NCBI GenBank assembly: GCA_031548675.1 | Contig: JAVBQU010000041.1 | Span: 1 to 44,159, forward strand | From: JAVBQU01 sp031548675 | GTDB lineage: Bacteria > Bacteroidota > Bacteroidia > Bacteroidales > P3 | Length of the DNA stretch: 44,159 nucleotides | Direction of reading: 5' to 3' | Shown: piece by piece, positions 9,314 to 16,043 of the stretch | Layout of the letters: each line of letters begins with the position of its first letter | Numbering within the stretch: position 1 is the first letter of the stretch | Notes under the pieces: generated by a model | Databases searched by the model: none | Told to the model about the DNA's origin: nothing | The model's input: the letters and a program-made list of their open reading frames with translations, nothing else | Translations under genes and position numbers: made by a program

Positions 9314-9469
9314 TAATTTTTAATACCTAAAGTAATTATGAAACGAAAAGCAAATTTCGACAAAATGCCAAACATTTGCAAACAATTCTATAAAGGACTT
9401 GTTTTAATTTTCTAATCAAAAAGCTTTATATGTCAGCCAAATTTACATTGAATAGAAAAGAAAAATCCT

Positions 9470-9501
9470 TTTGGCAATTCCTTTGAATTCATGTAATTTT
9501 G
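9470..9501 (+). promoter_or_regulatory. glnS promoter (-33 TTTG / -7 TAATTTTG)
   Basis: TTTG at 9470-9473 and TAATTTTG at 9494-9501 are separated by 20 bases, a full match to the Bacteroidota housekeeping promoter. Transcription would start near 9505, leaving a leader of about 20 bases before the ATG at 9526. Confidence 0.75.
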
Positions 9502-9525
9502 TAATCTTGAAATATATATTTGAAA

Positions 9526-11211
9526 ATGGAAACAACTAAAGAAAATCCAATAACCCCTTCTCTTAATTTTTTAGAAGAAATTATTGAAAACGATTTAAAA
9601 TCAGGCAAACACAAAACCATACTTACCCGTTTTCCTCCCGAACCTAACGGATATCTCCACATAGGACATGCTAAATCAATTTGTTTAAATTTTGGGTTGG
9701 CAAAAAAATATGGCGGAAAAACTAATTTACGTTTCGATGATACCAATCCGGTAAAAGAAGATACCGAATATGTTGATTCTATTAAAGAAGATATCAAATG
9801 GTTAGGTTTCGAATGGGTAAATGAATTTTATGCTTCGGATTATTTCGAACAATTGTACATTTGGGCTCAGGATTTGATAAAAAAAGACTTGGCTTATGTA
9901 GATGATCAAAACCACGATGAAATTCGTCAAAACAGGGGAACCGTTACCACTCAGGGAACCAATAGCCCTTATAGAAACCGTTCAGCAGAAGAGAATCTGG
10001 ATTTATTTCAACGGATGCGGAATGGCGAATTTAAAGAAGGAGATAAGGTTTTGCGGGCTAAAGTAGATATGGCTCATCAGAATATGCAGATGCGCGATCC
10101 GATTTTATACCGGATTATCCACGCAGAACATCACCGTACAGGTAACAAATGGTGTATTTACCCTATGTATGATTATGCTCATGGACAAAGCGATTCTTTA
10201 GAAAAGATTACCCATTCTATTTGTACTTTGGAGTTCGATATCCATCGTCCTTTATATGACTGGTTTATCGAAAAATTAGAAATCTTTCCATCCCATCAAT
10301 ATGAATTTGCCCGTTTGAATCTTAATTATACCGTAATGAGTAAACGGAAGCTTTTACAATTGGTGAAAGAAAATTATGTAAGTGGTTGGGACGACCCTCG
10401 TATGCCTACCATCTGCGGATTACGCCGCAGAGGTTATACTCCCGAATCTATCCGCAATTTTTGCGATAGAATAGGAGTAGCAAAACGCGATAATATCATC
10501 GATTATTCGTTGTTGGAATTTAGTTTACGTGAGCACTTGAATAAAGTAGCTCCCCGTGTTATGGCAGTACTTAATCCTTTAAAAGTAGTTATTACCAATT
10601 ACCCCGAAGAGCAAGTAGAAGAACTGGATGCTGTAAATAATCCCGAAGACGAAAGCATGGGAACCCGTAAAGTGCCTTTTAGCAGAGAAATTTATATCGA
10701 GCAGGATGATTTTATGGAAAATCCGCCTAAAAAATATTTTCGTTTAGCTCCGGGGCAAGAAGTACGTTTGCGCTATGCTTATTTTATTACTTGTCAAGAA
10801 GTTGTAAAAGATGCTCAAGGTAATATTGTAGAATTACGCTGTACTTACGATCCGGCTTCGCGCGGAGGAAATTCTCCCGACGGCAGAAAAGTAAAAGGAA
10901 CTATTCATTGGGTTTCATGCCAGCACGCCATAGATGCCGAAGTTCGTTTATTCGACCGTTTGTTTAATAAAGAAAATCCGGATGAAGCCGAAGAAGGAAA
11001 AACATTTCTGGATAACTTAAATCAAGATTCGTTGAAAATATTGAAAAACTGCAAGCTAGAACCTTATCTGCAAAAAGCCAAGCACCTTGAATCTTTCCAA
11101 TTCGAACGTTTGGGTTATTTTAATGTAGATGATGATTCTAAGCCCGATACTTTGGTTTTTAATAGAACAACTACGCTGAAAGACAGTTGGACAAAAGAAC
11201 AAAACGGATAA
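9526..11211 (+). CDS. glnS: Glutaminyl-tRNA synthetase
   Basis: A class I synthetase of 561 residues that charges tRNA-Gln directly with glutamine. RFPPEPNGYLHIGHAKS near residue 35-51 contains the HIGH motif. VMSKRKL in the middle is the KMSKS loop, and the C-terminal half contains the anticodon-binding beta-barrels. The length matches bacterial GlnS. Its presence means this organism need not depend on the amidotransferase route for Gln-tRNA. A TTG codon at 9520 is in frame, but ATG 9526 is preferred because it gives METTKEN and a 20-base leader from the promoter at 9470-9501. It ends in a long perfect terminator palindrome that begins at its stop codon. Confidence 0.97.
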   Translation: METTKENPITPSLNFLEEIIENDLKSGKHKTILTRFPPEPNGYLHIGHAKSICLNFGLAKKYGGKTNLRFDDTNPVKEDTEYVDSIKEDIKWLGFEWVNEFYASDYFEQLYIWAQDLIKKDLAYVDDQNHDEIRQNRGTVTTQGTNSPYRNRSAEENLDLFQRMRNGEFKEGDKVLRAKVDMAHQNMQMRDPILYRIIHAEHHRTGNKWCIYPMYDYAHGQSDSLEKITHSICTLEFDIHRPLYDWFIEKLEIFPSHQYEFARLNLNYTVMSKRKLLQLVKENYVSGWDDPRMPTICGLRRRGYTPESIRNFCDRIGVAKRDNIIDYSLLEFSLREHLNKVAPRVMAVLNPLKVVITNYPEEQVEELDAVNNPEDESMGTRKVPFSREIYIEQDDFMENPPKKYFRLAPGQEVRLRYAYFITCQEVVKDAQGNIVELRCTYDPASRGGNSPDGRKVKGTIHWVSCQHAIDAEVRLFDRLFNKENPDEAEEGKTFLDNLNQDSLKILKNCKLEPYLQKAKHLESFQFERLGYFNVDDDSKPDTLVFNRTTTLKDSWTKEQNG

Positions 11212-11269
11212 ATCCTAAAATAAAAAATGAGCTATAAATTATTTATAGCTCATTTTTTATTTTAGGATT
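11211..11269. terminator. Bidirectional terminator, 29-bp perfect inverted repeat
   Basis: Bases 11211-11239 and 11241-11269 are exact reverse complements around a single central base. The core TGAGCTATAAAT arm is flanked by A-rich and T-rich tracts, so the hairpin with U-run works in both directions. It lies between the convergent glnS and DUF1801 genes, begins at the last base of the glnS stop codon and ends four bases from the other stop. Confidence 0.9.
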
Positions 11270-11273
11270 ATCT

Positions 11274-11624
11274 CTATTTCTTCAAATTCTCGCTTATCCG
11301 AAACTTCACAATTTTACTGATTAAATCTAAGGGTATGGGTTTATCCAAAGGAAATTGAACAGAACCTTTCGCTCCTTTATAAACAGATAATTCTTTTTTA
11401 AAACTTTCTATTCCTGATGGTGCAGGATAAAATCCGATATGCTTTTTATATGCTGCAAAATGTACTAAATTCCCATTGAGATAAAAGGTAGGCATCTGAT
11501 AACTTATTTTTTCAAGCGCTTCCGGTGCGGCTTTATGTATGGTTTCTCTAATCTGCATCAAAATCTCTTGAATATCCTTAGGGAAAGCCGCTATGTATTC
11601 ATCTATATTTTGGAATGTATTCAT
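11274..11624 (-). CDS. DUF1801 (YdhG-like) domain protein
   Basis: A small 116-residue cytoplasmic protein. IDEYIAAFPKDIQEILMQIR at the N terminus, EKISYQMPTFYLNGNLVHFA in the middle and IGFYPAP then SVQFPLDKPIP near the end are the characteristic stretches of the DUF1801/YdhG family. Some relatives have been described as iron-chaperone or frataxin-like folds, but the biochemical role is not settled. The gene stands alone between two terminators, so it is probably its own transcript. The start ATG at 11624 is the only suitable one. Confidence 0.85.
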   Translation of the reverse strand: MNTFQNIDEYIAAFPKDIQEILMQIRETIHKAAPEALEKISYQMPTFYLNGNLVHFAAYKKHIGFYPAPSGIESFKKELSVYKGAKGSVQFPLDKPIPLDLISKIVKFRISENLKK

Positions 11625-11681
11625 AACACATTGATTATTTATTTCATTAACAACATCTATTAAAAAGAAATGTTTAGATAC

Positions 11682-11709
11682 AAAAAAAGCTGCCCAAAGG
11701 ACAGCTTTT
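11682..11709 (-). terminator. Terminator after rpsT
   Basis: On the minus strand, AAAAGCTG and CAGCTTTT arms (11685-11695 and 11699-11709 with inner CC/GG pairs) form a hairpin followed by a T run (complement of the A run at 11682-11688). It lies 19 bases past the rpsT stop. Confidence 0.85.
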
Positions 11710-11727
11710 CCAAATTCTCTATTTGAA

Positions 11728-11982
11728 TTATTTCATTTTATTGACTTGAATCATCAATTTTGATTTCAAATTAGCAGCTTTATTCTTATGAATAATAGAA
11801 CGTTTAGCCAATTTATCAATCATAGAAGCTAATGCAGGCAATTTTTGAGTTGCTTCTGCTTTATTTTCCAATTCTCTGAATTTCTTCAATGCATTACGCA
11901 TAGTTTTTGCGTAATATCTATTGTGTAATCTTCTTTTTTCGCTTGAACGAATTCTTTTTAATGATGACTTATGATTTGCCAT
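11728..11982 (-). CDS. rpsT: 30S ribosomal protein S20
   Basis: An 84-residue, lysine- and arginine-rich protein beginning MANHKSSLKRIRSSEKRR, the standard start of S20, a primary 16S rRNA-binding protein of the small subunit. ALASMIDKLAKRSIIHKNKA is the conserved C-terminal helix region. The length is normal. The start codon lies only 21 bases downstream of the 3' end of a tRNA-Glu gene on the same strand, with one promoter upstream of the tRNA and one terminator after rpsT. The two appear to be made as one transcript, from which tRNA processing would release a short-leader rpsT mRNA. Confidence 0.97.
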   Translation of the reverse strand: MANHKSSLKRIRSSEKRRLHNRYYAKTMRNALKKFRELENKAEATQKLPALASMIDKLAKRSIIHKNKAANLKSKLMIQVNKMK

Positions 11983-12003
11983 ATAAATTAATATTTATTA
12001 AAG

Positions 12004-12078
12004 TAGCCCGTAGGGGATTCGAACCCCTGATTTCTAGGATGAAAACCTAGCGTCCTGGGCCAGCTAGACGAACGGGCC
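12004..12078 (-). tRNA. tRNA-Glu (anticodon TTC)
   Basis: On the minus strand the 75-base sequence begins GGCCCGTTCGTCTAG, has an anticodon stem CTAGG/CCTAG around loop TTTTCAT (anticodon TTC), and a T arm AGGGGTTCGAATCCCCT. The acceptor stem GGCCCGT pairs with ACGGGCT, with G1 facing U72 and A as discriminator. CCA is not encoded. It is upstream of and apparently co-transcribed with rpsT, from a promoter at 12118-12148. Confidence 0.95.
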
Positions 12079-12117
12079 TTGTAAAATTCTCAAGGAACTA
12101 CTTTTTAAATGAGGTTG

Positions 12118-12148
12118 CAAAATTACGCATTATATTTGAACCTGCAAA
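12118..12148 (-). promoter_or_regulatory. Promoter of the tRNA-Glu-rpsT unit
   Basis: On the minus strand: -33 TTTG at 12148-12145, 19 bases, then -7 TAATTTTG at 12125-12118 followed by C. Transcription would start about 36 bases before the mature tRNA 5' end. Confidence 0.75.
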
Positions 12149-12205
12149 ATAAATCAAGTATTCTTTTTGCAAGAAATTGAAATCTATTTTATACCGTATT
12201 GAGAA

Positions 12206-12628
12206 TTAAAATTTTACTTCTTCATCTGTAAAACGGAAAGTACACGTTTTTTTCAGTTCGGGATGTAAACTTTTTGCAACCGGGCAGGCTTTGGCGGCTG
12301 CAACAATCATTCTCTTTTGCTTTTCATTATATGCTAAAGGAAAAGTAAAATCAATAATGATTTCGGCAATACGGCGAGGTTCCGGACTCATAACTTTGGT
12401 AATCGATGCAGTAGCCCCATCCATAATAAAACCATGTGTATTTCCGGCTATTCCCATCACGGTCAGCATACAATTTGCCAATGCGGTTGCTACCAAATCA
12501 GTAGGAGAAAAATATTCTCCCTTGCCGTTGTTATCAGGAGGTGCATCGGTTTTAATAATTTGTCCCGATCTGATGTGTTTCGATTCAATTTGTAAATTTC
12601 CTAAGTAAATGCTTTCTGAGACTTTCAT
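12206..12628 (-). CDS. OsmC family protein (peroxiredoxin-like)
   Basis: A 140-residue cytoplasmic OsmC/Ohr-fold protein. The two redox cysteines are visible, one in ALANCMLTVMG after the FSPTDLVATAL helix and one in KACPVAKSLHPE, the positions used by family members that reduce organic hydroperoxides with a Cys pair. It more resembles the YhfA/OsmC-like branch than classical Ohr. The substrate is unknown; peroxide defence is inferred and fits the divergent rubrerythrin gene beyond the 360-base gap. A TACATTTG on the minus strand at 12720-12727 could be its -7 box, but the leader would be about 90 bases and no -33 is seen. Confidence 0.9.
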   Translation of the reverse strand: MKVSESIYLGNLQIESKHIRSGQIIKTDAPPDNNGKGEYFSPTDLVATALANCMLTVMGIAGNTHGFIMDGATASITKVMSPEPRRIAEIIIDFTFPLAYNEKQKRMIVAAAKACPVAKSLHPELKKTCTFRFTDEEVKF

Positions 12629-12988
12629 AATTTTAATTTTAAATAAGGGTACACAATGATAACTATTAAAATGAATTAGAATTGATTTTCAATTATATAA
12701 AAACATGATATGCGAGAAGCAAATGTACAGAGAAAATCTTTATGTAATTGAGAAATTCTACTAATCTTATAAGAACACAAGTTAAACTGATAAGTATACC
12801 TTTTGTTTAAGGATTTATTTGATAGGATGATTATGTGTTGTGTTTTAAGGTTTTTATTTTTTGCAGAATGTATTTATTTATGGGGTCTATATGAGCATAG
12901 ACAGTATAAATTTGGGTAGATTGAGAAAAAAAATTAACTTTGCTATTCATTTAGTAAACTAATTATTAATCCTTAAAATAATAATACG
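12629..12988. other. Divergent intergenic region between the OsmC gene and rubrerythrin
   Basis: 360 AT-rich bases. The right end carries the rubrerythrin promoter at 12911-12942, and a weaker -7-like box for the OsmC gene lies at 12720-12727 (minus). Both genes fit oxidative stress, so shared control is conceivable, but I saw no clear PerR- or OxyR-like dyad. No RNA gene or further reading frame is evident. Confidence 0.55.
12911..12942 (+). promoter_or_regulatory. Rubrerythrin promoter (-33 TTTG / -7 TAACTTTG)
   Basis: TTTG at 12911-12914 and TAACTTTG at 12935-12942, followed by C after one base, are separated by 20 bases, an excellent Bacteroidota promoter match. The start would be near 12947, about 40 bases ahead of the ATG. 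Confidence 0.75.
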
Positions 12989-13561
12989 ATGAGTATAAAA
13001 GGTACTAGAACAGAACAAAACCTGCTGAAATCATTTGCAGGAGAATCGCAAGCCAGAATGCGATATACTATGTTTGCTTCGCAGGCTCAAAAAGAAGGTT
13101 TTGAGCAAATTGCTGCCATTTTTATGGAAACAGCCGAACAAGAAAGAGAGCATGCTAAAAGGTTTTTCAGCTTTTTAGAAGGTGGAATGCTTGAAATTAC
13201 AGCCATGTATCCTGCCGGAAAAGTAGGTACTACTGCCGAAAATTTGACTGCCGCTGCCGAAGGCGAACATGAAGAATGGGCTGATTTATATCCTATGTTT
13301 GCAGATATAGCTGCAGAAGAAGGATTTAAAGATGTTGCAACCTGTTTCCGCATGATTGCTAAAGTAGAAGCCGAGCATGAAGCCCGCTACAGGAAATTAT
13401 GGAAAAATGTAACTGAAGATAAAGTTTTTGAACAAGACGAAGAAGTAGAATGGGTTTGCAGAAATTGCGGATATGTTCACAAAGGCAAAAAAGCTTTAGC
13501 CAATTGTCCAGCATGTTTACATCCTAAAGCATATTTCGAAATCAGAAAAATCAATTACTAA
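12989..13561 (+). CDS. rbr: Rubrerythrin
   Basis: A 190-residue non-haem di-iron peroxidase that reduces hydrogen peroxide using electrons from rubredoxin or NADH systems, in the cytoplasm of anaerobes. Metal ligands are visible: Glu19 in GES, Glu52/His55 in REHAKRF, Glu93 and Glu96 in EGEHEEW, and Glu127/His130 in EAEHEAR. The C-terminal rubredoxin-like Fe(SCys)4 site uses Cys157, Cys160, Cys173 and Cys176 (VCRNCGYVH and NCPACLHP). The length is normal for classical rubrerythrin. It is monocistronic, with its own promoter and a perfect hairpin terminator directly after it. Confidence 0.96.
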   Translation: MSIKGTRTEQNLLKSFAGESQARMRYTMFASQAQKEGFEQIAAIFMETAEQEREHAKRFFSFLEGGMLEITAMYPAGKVGTTAENLTAAAEGEHEEWADLYPMFADIAAEEGFKDVATCFRMIAKVEAEHEARYRKLWKNVTEDKVFEQDEEVEWVCRNCGYVHKGKKALANCPACLHPKAYFEIRKINY

Positions 13562-13582
13562 ATAACTATTGCTGGTTGAAAT

Positions 13583-13612
13583 AAAAAAGCGGAATGAATA
13601 TTCCGCTTTTTT
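13583..13612 (+). terminator. Terminator after rubrerythrin
   Basis: A 13-bp perfect stem (13583-13595 with 13600-13612, core GCGGAAT/ATTCCGC), loop GAAT, then a T run. It begins 22 bases after the stop codon. Confidence 0.93.
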
Positions 13613-13633
13613 ATTTTGCTAAAAAGGTAATAC

Positions 13634-13673
13634 AAAAAGCCCCACTCAATGGGTTCAATAAAGAGTGAGGCTT
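13634..13673 (-). terminator. Terminator after the sigma factor gene
   Basis: On the minus strand an 11-bp stem (AAGCCTCACTC with GAGTGGGGCTT, one G-T pair; 13663-13673 and 13637-13647) around a 15-base loop is followed by TTT. It sits 26 bases past the sigma-factor stop, back to back with the rubrerythrin terminator. Confidence 0.8.
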
Positions 13674-13698
13674 AAAAACCAAATAAAATGAAGAAAAA

Positions 13699-14202
13699 TT
13701 AATTTTGGAAATCTTGTAAGTTTTTCATTAAGCGTTTTCTACAGAAGAAAATGCGGCTTTTAACTGTTCCGATAGATAAATCGAGTTCTTCAGCTATTTC
13801 TTTATATTTATACCCTTCATTGTACATTTCGAAAGGAACACGTTGATCGTCTTCTATCTTTTTTACACCCTCTTGCAATTCTTGCAAGAAAATTTCGTTT
13901 TCGGGTAAAACATTATTTTTACTTTGTAAATTCAAATAATATAAGTCATCTGTTTTGTCAATAATCGTATTAATCTTTTTCGACCTACGGTAATTATTGA
14001 TAAATGTATTTTTCATGATGGTATAAGCCCATGCTTTAAGATTGGTTTCATCGCTGAATTTATCGCGATAAGTTAATGCTTTTAGAAAAGTATCTTGTAC
14101 CAAATCTTTGGCTTCTTCATGGTTATAGGTTAAAGAATGAGCAAAACGTCCTAAGCCTTCTTCCATTTCAATCAGTTGGTCGTTAAATTCTTTTGTAGTC
14201 AT
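13699..14202 (-). CDS. ECF-type RNA polymerase sigma factor
   Basis: A 167-residue sigma-70-family protein. Region 2 spans about residues 12-80 (YNHEEAKDLVQDTFLKAL is the core-binding and -10-binding helix stretch, then LKAWAYTIMKNTFINNYRR). Region 4 spans about 108-160 (MYNEGYKYKEIAEELDLSIG, then VKSRIFFCRKRL, the helix-turn-helix). No anti-sigma factor or membrane partner is next to it, unlike FecI-type or RpoE-type pairs, so it may be a stand-alone ECF factor controlled at transcription or by a distant partner. Its targets cannot be read from the window. It has its own terminator and a 421-base upstream region. Confidence 0.93.
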   Translation of the reverse strand: MTTKEFNDQLIEMEEGLGRFAHSLTYNHEEAKDLVQDTFLKALTYRDKFSDETNLKAWAYTIMKNTFINNYRRSKKINTIIDKTDDLYYLNLQSKNNVLPENEIFLQELQEGVKKIEDDQRVPFEMYNEGYKYKEIAEELDLSIGTVKSRIFFCRKRLMKNLQDFQN

Positions 14203-14623
14203 GGCAATTGTATATTTAAGATGAAAACCTATTAAAATTTATTTCTCCGTTTTTGTTCCTTATGTATAAAAAAATAATACAGAAATTTGGAGATGTACAA
14301 TACCAACTAGAATGTAAAGAAAAAGTTTTTTGATTAACATATTTTAAACAATGAAAATGTTTAAATATTTGATTATCAATATAAAAAATTCACTTTGATA
14401 CCTCTATCTCTTTAAATTAATATACATAAAAAGACTTAGAATGCTCATTGACTCATGTATAATTAGAAGAAACAATAATTTACTATAGAATGTTCAACTA
14501 TTTGGTGAGTAATACCTTAGATACATTAGAAATAAAACTCGAAAAAAATTAGGCTTATAAAGATATAATCTATAATTTAGCAAATTAATTTTCTTAGTTA
14601 TATTAAATTACAAATATATTATT
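14203..14623. other. Divergent intergenic region between the sigma factor gene and ilvE
   Basis: 421 bases, very AT-rich. A TAATTTAG at 14573-14580 is a poor -7-like match ahead of ilvE. No good TAnnTTTG box for either gene was found, which could mean control by an alternative sigma factor. I saw no leader peptide, tRNA, known riboswitch or terminator. Confidence 0.5.
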
Positions 14624-15643
14624 ATGAGCGAAATAGATTGGAAAAGCCTTCCATTTGGCTATTACAAAACGGACTATAATGTTCGTTGCTATTACAAAAA
14701 CGGAAAATGGGGAGAAATCGAAGTCTCCGATTCTGAAATGGTAACCATGCACATGGCAGCAACTTGTTTGCACTATGGACAAGAAGCTTTTGAAGGATTA
14801 AAAGCTTTTCGTGGCGTAGATGGTAAAATCCGGATTTTCCGCCTGATCGACAATGCAAAACGCATGCAAAGTTCAGCTTACGGGGTAATGATGGCAGAAG
14901 TACCTCTCGATTTATTTGAAGAAGCCATTATTAAGTTAGTTAAACTGAACGAAAAATATGTTCCCACTTACGAATCGGGAGCATCATTATATATTCGTCC
15001 TTTATTGATAGGAACCGGAGCTCAAGTAGGTGTAAAACCTGCCAGCGAATATTTATTCATGGCTTTTTGCGGTCCCGTAGGTCCTTATTTTAAAGAAGGT
15101 TTTAAACCTGTAAAAATGCAGATTGTTGCCGATTTCGATAGAGCTGCTCCGCTTGGAACAGGTAAATATAAAGTAGGCGGAAATTATGCTGCTAGTTTGC
15201 GTGCAGGCGACAGAGCACACCAAGAAGGCTATGCAGCCGCTATTTTCTTAGATGCTAAAGAAAAGAAATACATAGACGAAGCAGGTCCTGCTAATTTCTT
15301 TGCTATCAAAGGTAATAAATATATTACGCCGGCATCATCTTCTATTCTTCCCTCTATAACCAATATGAGTTTAAAAACACTGGCTGAAGATATGGGATTG
15401 ACTGTAGAAAGCCGCCATATTTTAGTGGAAGAATTAAGCGAATTCGAAGAAGCCGGAGCTTGCGGAACAGCAGCCGTTATTTCTCCTATCGGAACTATTA
15501 TCGATAGAAATACAGGAAAAACCTATGACTTCAGCAAAGACGGCTTAGCCGGTCCTGTATCTACCAAATTATACAACCGATTGCGTGCCATTCAATATGG
15601 CGAAGAAGCCGATAAGTTTGGCTGGATTACGGTTGTTGAATAG
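14624..15643 (+). CDS. ilvE: Branched-chain amino acid aminotransferase
   Basis: A 339-residue class IV PLP aminotransferase that interconverts valine, leucine and isoleucine with their 2-oxo acids using glutamate/2-oxoglutarate. The PLP lysine is residue 183 in YKVGGNYAAS. CLHYGQEAFEGLKAFRG and IRPLLIGTGAQVGVKPA are typical of the longer eukaryote-like (type II) branch, in contrast to the roughly 300-residue E. coli type. Residues near the C terminus (EAGACGTAAVISPIG) form the cofactor phosphate site. It is transcribed alone and ends in a hairpin terminator, after which the palindrome array begins. Confidence 0.96.
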   Translation: MSEIDWKSLPFGYYKTDYNVRCYYKNGKWGEIEVSDSEMVTMHMAATCLHYGQEAFEGLKAFRGVDGKIRIFRLIDNAKRMQSSAYGVMMAEVPLDLFEEAIIKLVKLNEKYVPTYESGASLYIRPLLIGTGAQVGVKPASEYLFMAFCGPVGPYFKEGFKPVKMQIVADFDRAAPLGTGKYKVGGNYAASLRAGDRAHQEGYAAAIFLDAKEKKYIDEAGPANFFAIKGNKYITPASSSILPSITNMSLKTLAEDMGLTVESRHILVEELSEFEEAGACGTAAVISPIGTIIDRNTGKTYDFSKDGLAGPVSTKLYNRLRAIQYGEEADKFGWITVVE

Positions 15644-15665
15644 TCTTCATAATATTTTTGTTTGT

Positions 15666-15693
15666 AAAAGGGTTGCTTTTTAGCAACTCTTTT
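15666..15693 (+). terminator. Terminator after ilvE
   Basis: A 12-bp stem (15666-15677 with 15682-15693, core GGTTGCT/AGCAACT with one G-T pair), loop TTTT, followed by a T-rich tail. It begins 23 bases after the ilvE stop. Confidence 0.9.
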
Positions 15694-15786
15694 ATTGTTT
15701 AAACATATTTGAATTTCTGGTAACTTTATTTGCTTATTAATATATCTTTCAATAAAAATAATGCACTTAACTGTTTGTAAAACCCG

Positions 15787-15962
15787 TCGGCTGGGGCGAC
15801 GAGGCATTTTTTTCTAAATCATATCATCGGCCCGGCCGATAAAGCATTTTTGTTTTTATTTGGGATTTCGGCCCGGCCGAAATGGTGTTTTAGTTTTCAA
15901 ATGTCTTTTCGGCCCGGCCGACGGAACGTTTAAATTTGATTTTGCCTTTTCGGCTGGGCCGA
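15787..15962. repeat. Array of five GC-rich 13-bp palindromes phased at 41 bp
   Basis: Palindromes start at 15787, 15827, 15868, 15909 and 15950, giving periods of 40, 41, 41 and 41 bp. The three central copies are identical (TCGGCCCGGCCGA). The first is TCGGCTGGGGCGA and the last TCGGCTGGGCCGA. In the last copy the dyad is kept, and in the first an outer CGTCG/CGACG stem replaces the lost inner pair. The 27-28-base spacers differ, but after each palindrome the pattern NNNRNYRTTT recurs, so the repeated unit is about 23 bases. The GC content contrasts sharply with the surrounding AT-rich DNA. Function unknown; protein-binding sites on one helix face, tandem transcript hairpins or a dispersed palindromic family are all possible. 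Confidence 0.9.
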
Positions 15963-16043
15963 TAGGTTGTTTTTTTAGGTAAAGCTTTTCAGTTACTGCT
16001 TAGTCTACTTTACAGCTTTAGGGAAACAGGGCTTTTCTAAATT

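Larger units (their letters stand above)
9197..9525. other. Divergent intergenic region between eda and glnS
   Basis: 329 AT-rich bases between two divergent genes. Its right end holds the glnS promoter (9470-9501). The left part holds an inverted repeat at 9291-9313, the candidate operator for eda and the transporter. I found no convincing -7 box for eda, no RNA gene and no further reading frame. Confidence 0.6.
15644..16043. other. Convergent intergenic region with terminator and palindrome array
   Basis: 400 bases between the ends of ilvE (plus) and the amidase gene (minus). It contains the ilvE terminator (15666-15693), then an AT-rich stretch, then five GC-rich palindromes (15787-15962). 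The last 80 bases have no strong structure. No coding potential is convincing: a minus-strand frame through the array is low-complexity and has no family resemblance. Confidence 0.7.

Noticed and set aside
9350..9379. GCAAAT/ATTTGC inverted arms in the eda-glnS gap
   Set aside because: Only 6 bp with an 18-base gap in AT-rich DNA; indistinguishable from chance.
15592..15807. Small minus-strand reading frame of about 71 codons over the ilvE end and first palindrome
   Set aside because: It overlaps ilvE and the array, has arginine-rich low-complexity content, and lacks a promoter or family resemblance.
15787..15962. CRISPR array made of short repeats with 27-28-base spacers
   Set aside because: Repeats are only 13 bp, spacers share a pattern (NNNRNYRTTT) and are T-rich, and there is no cas gene in the window. 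Better described as a phased palindrome array.
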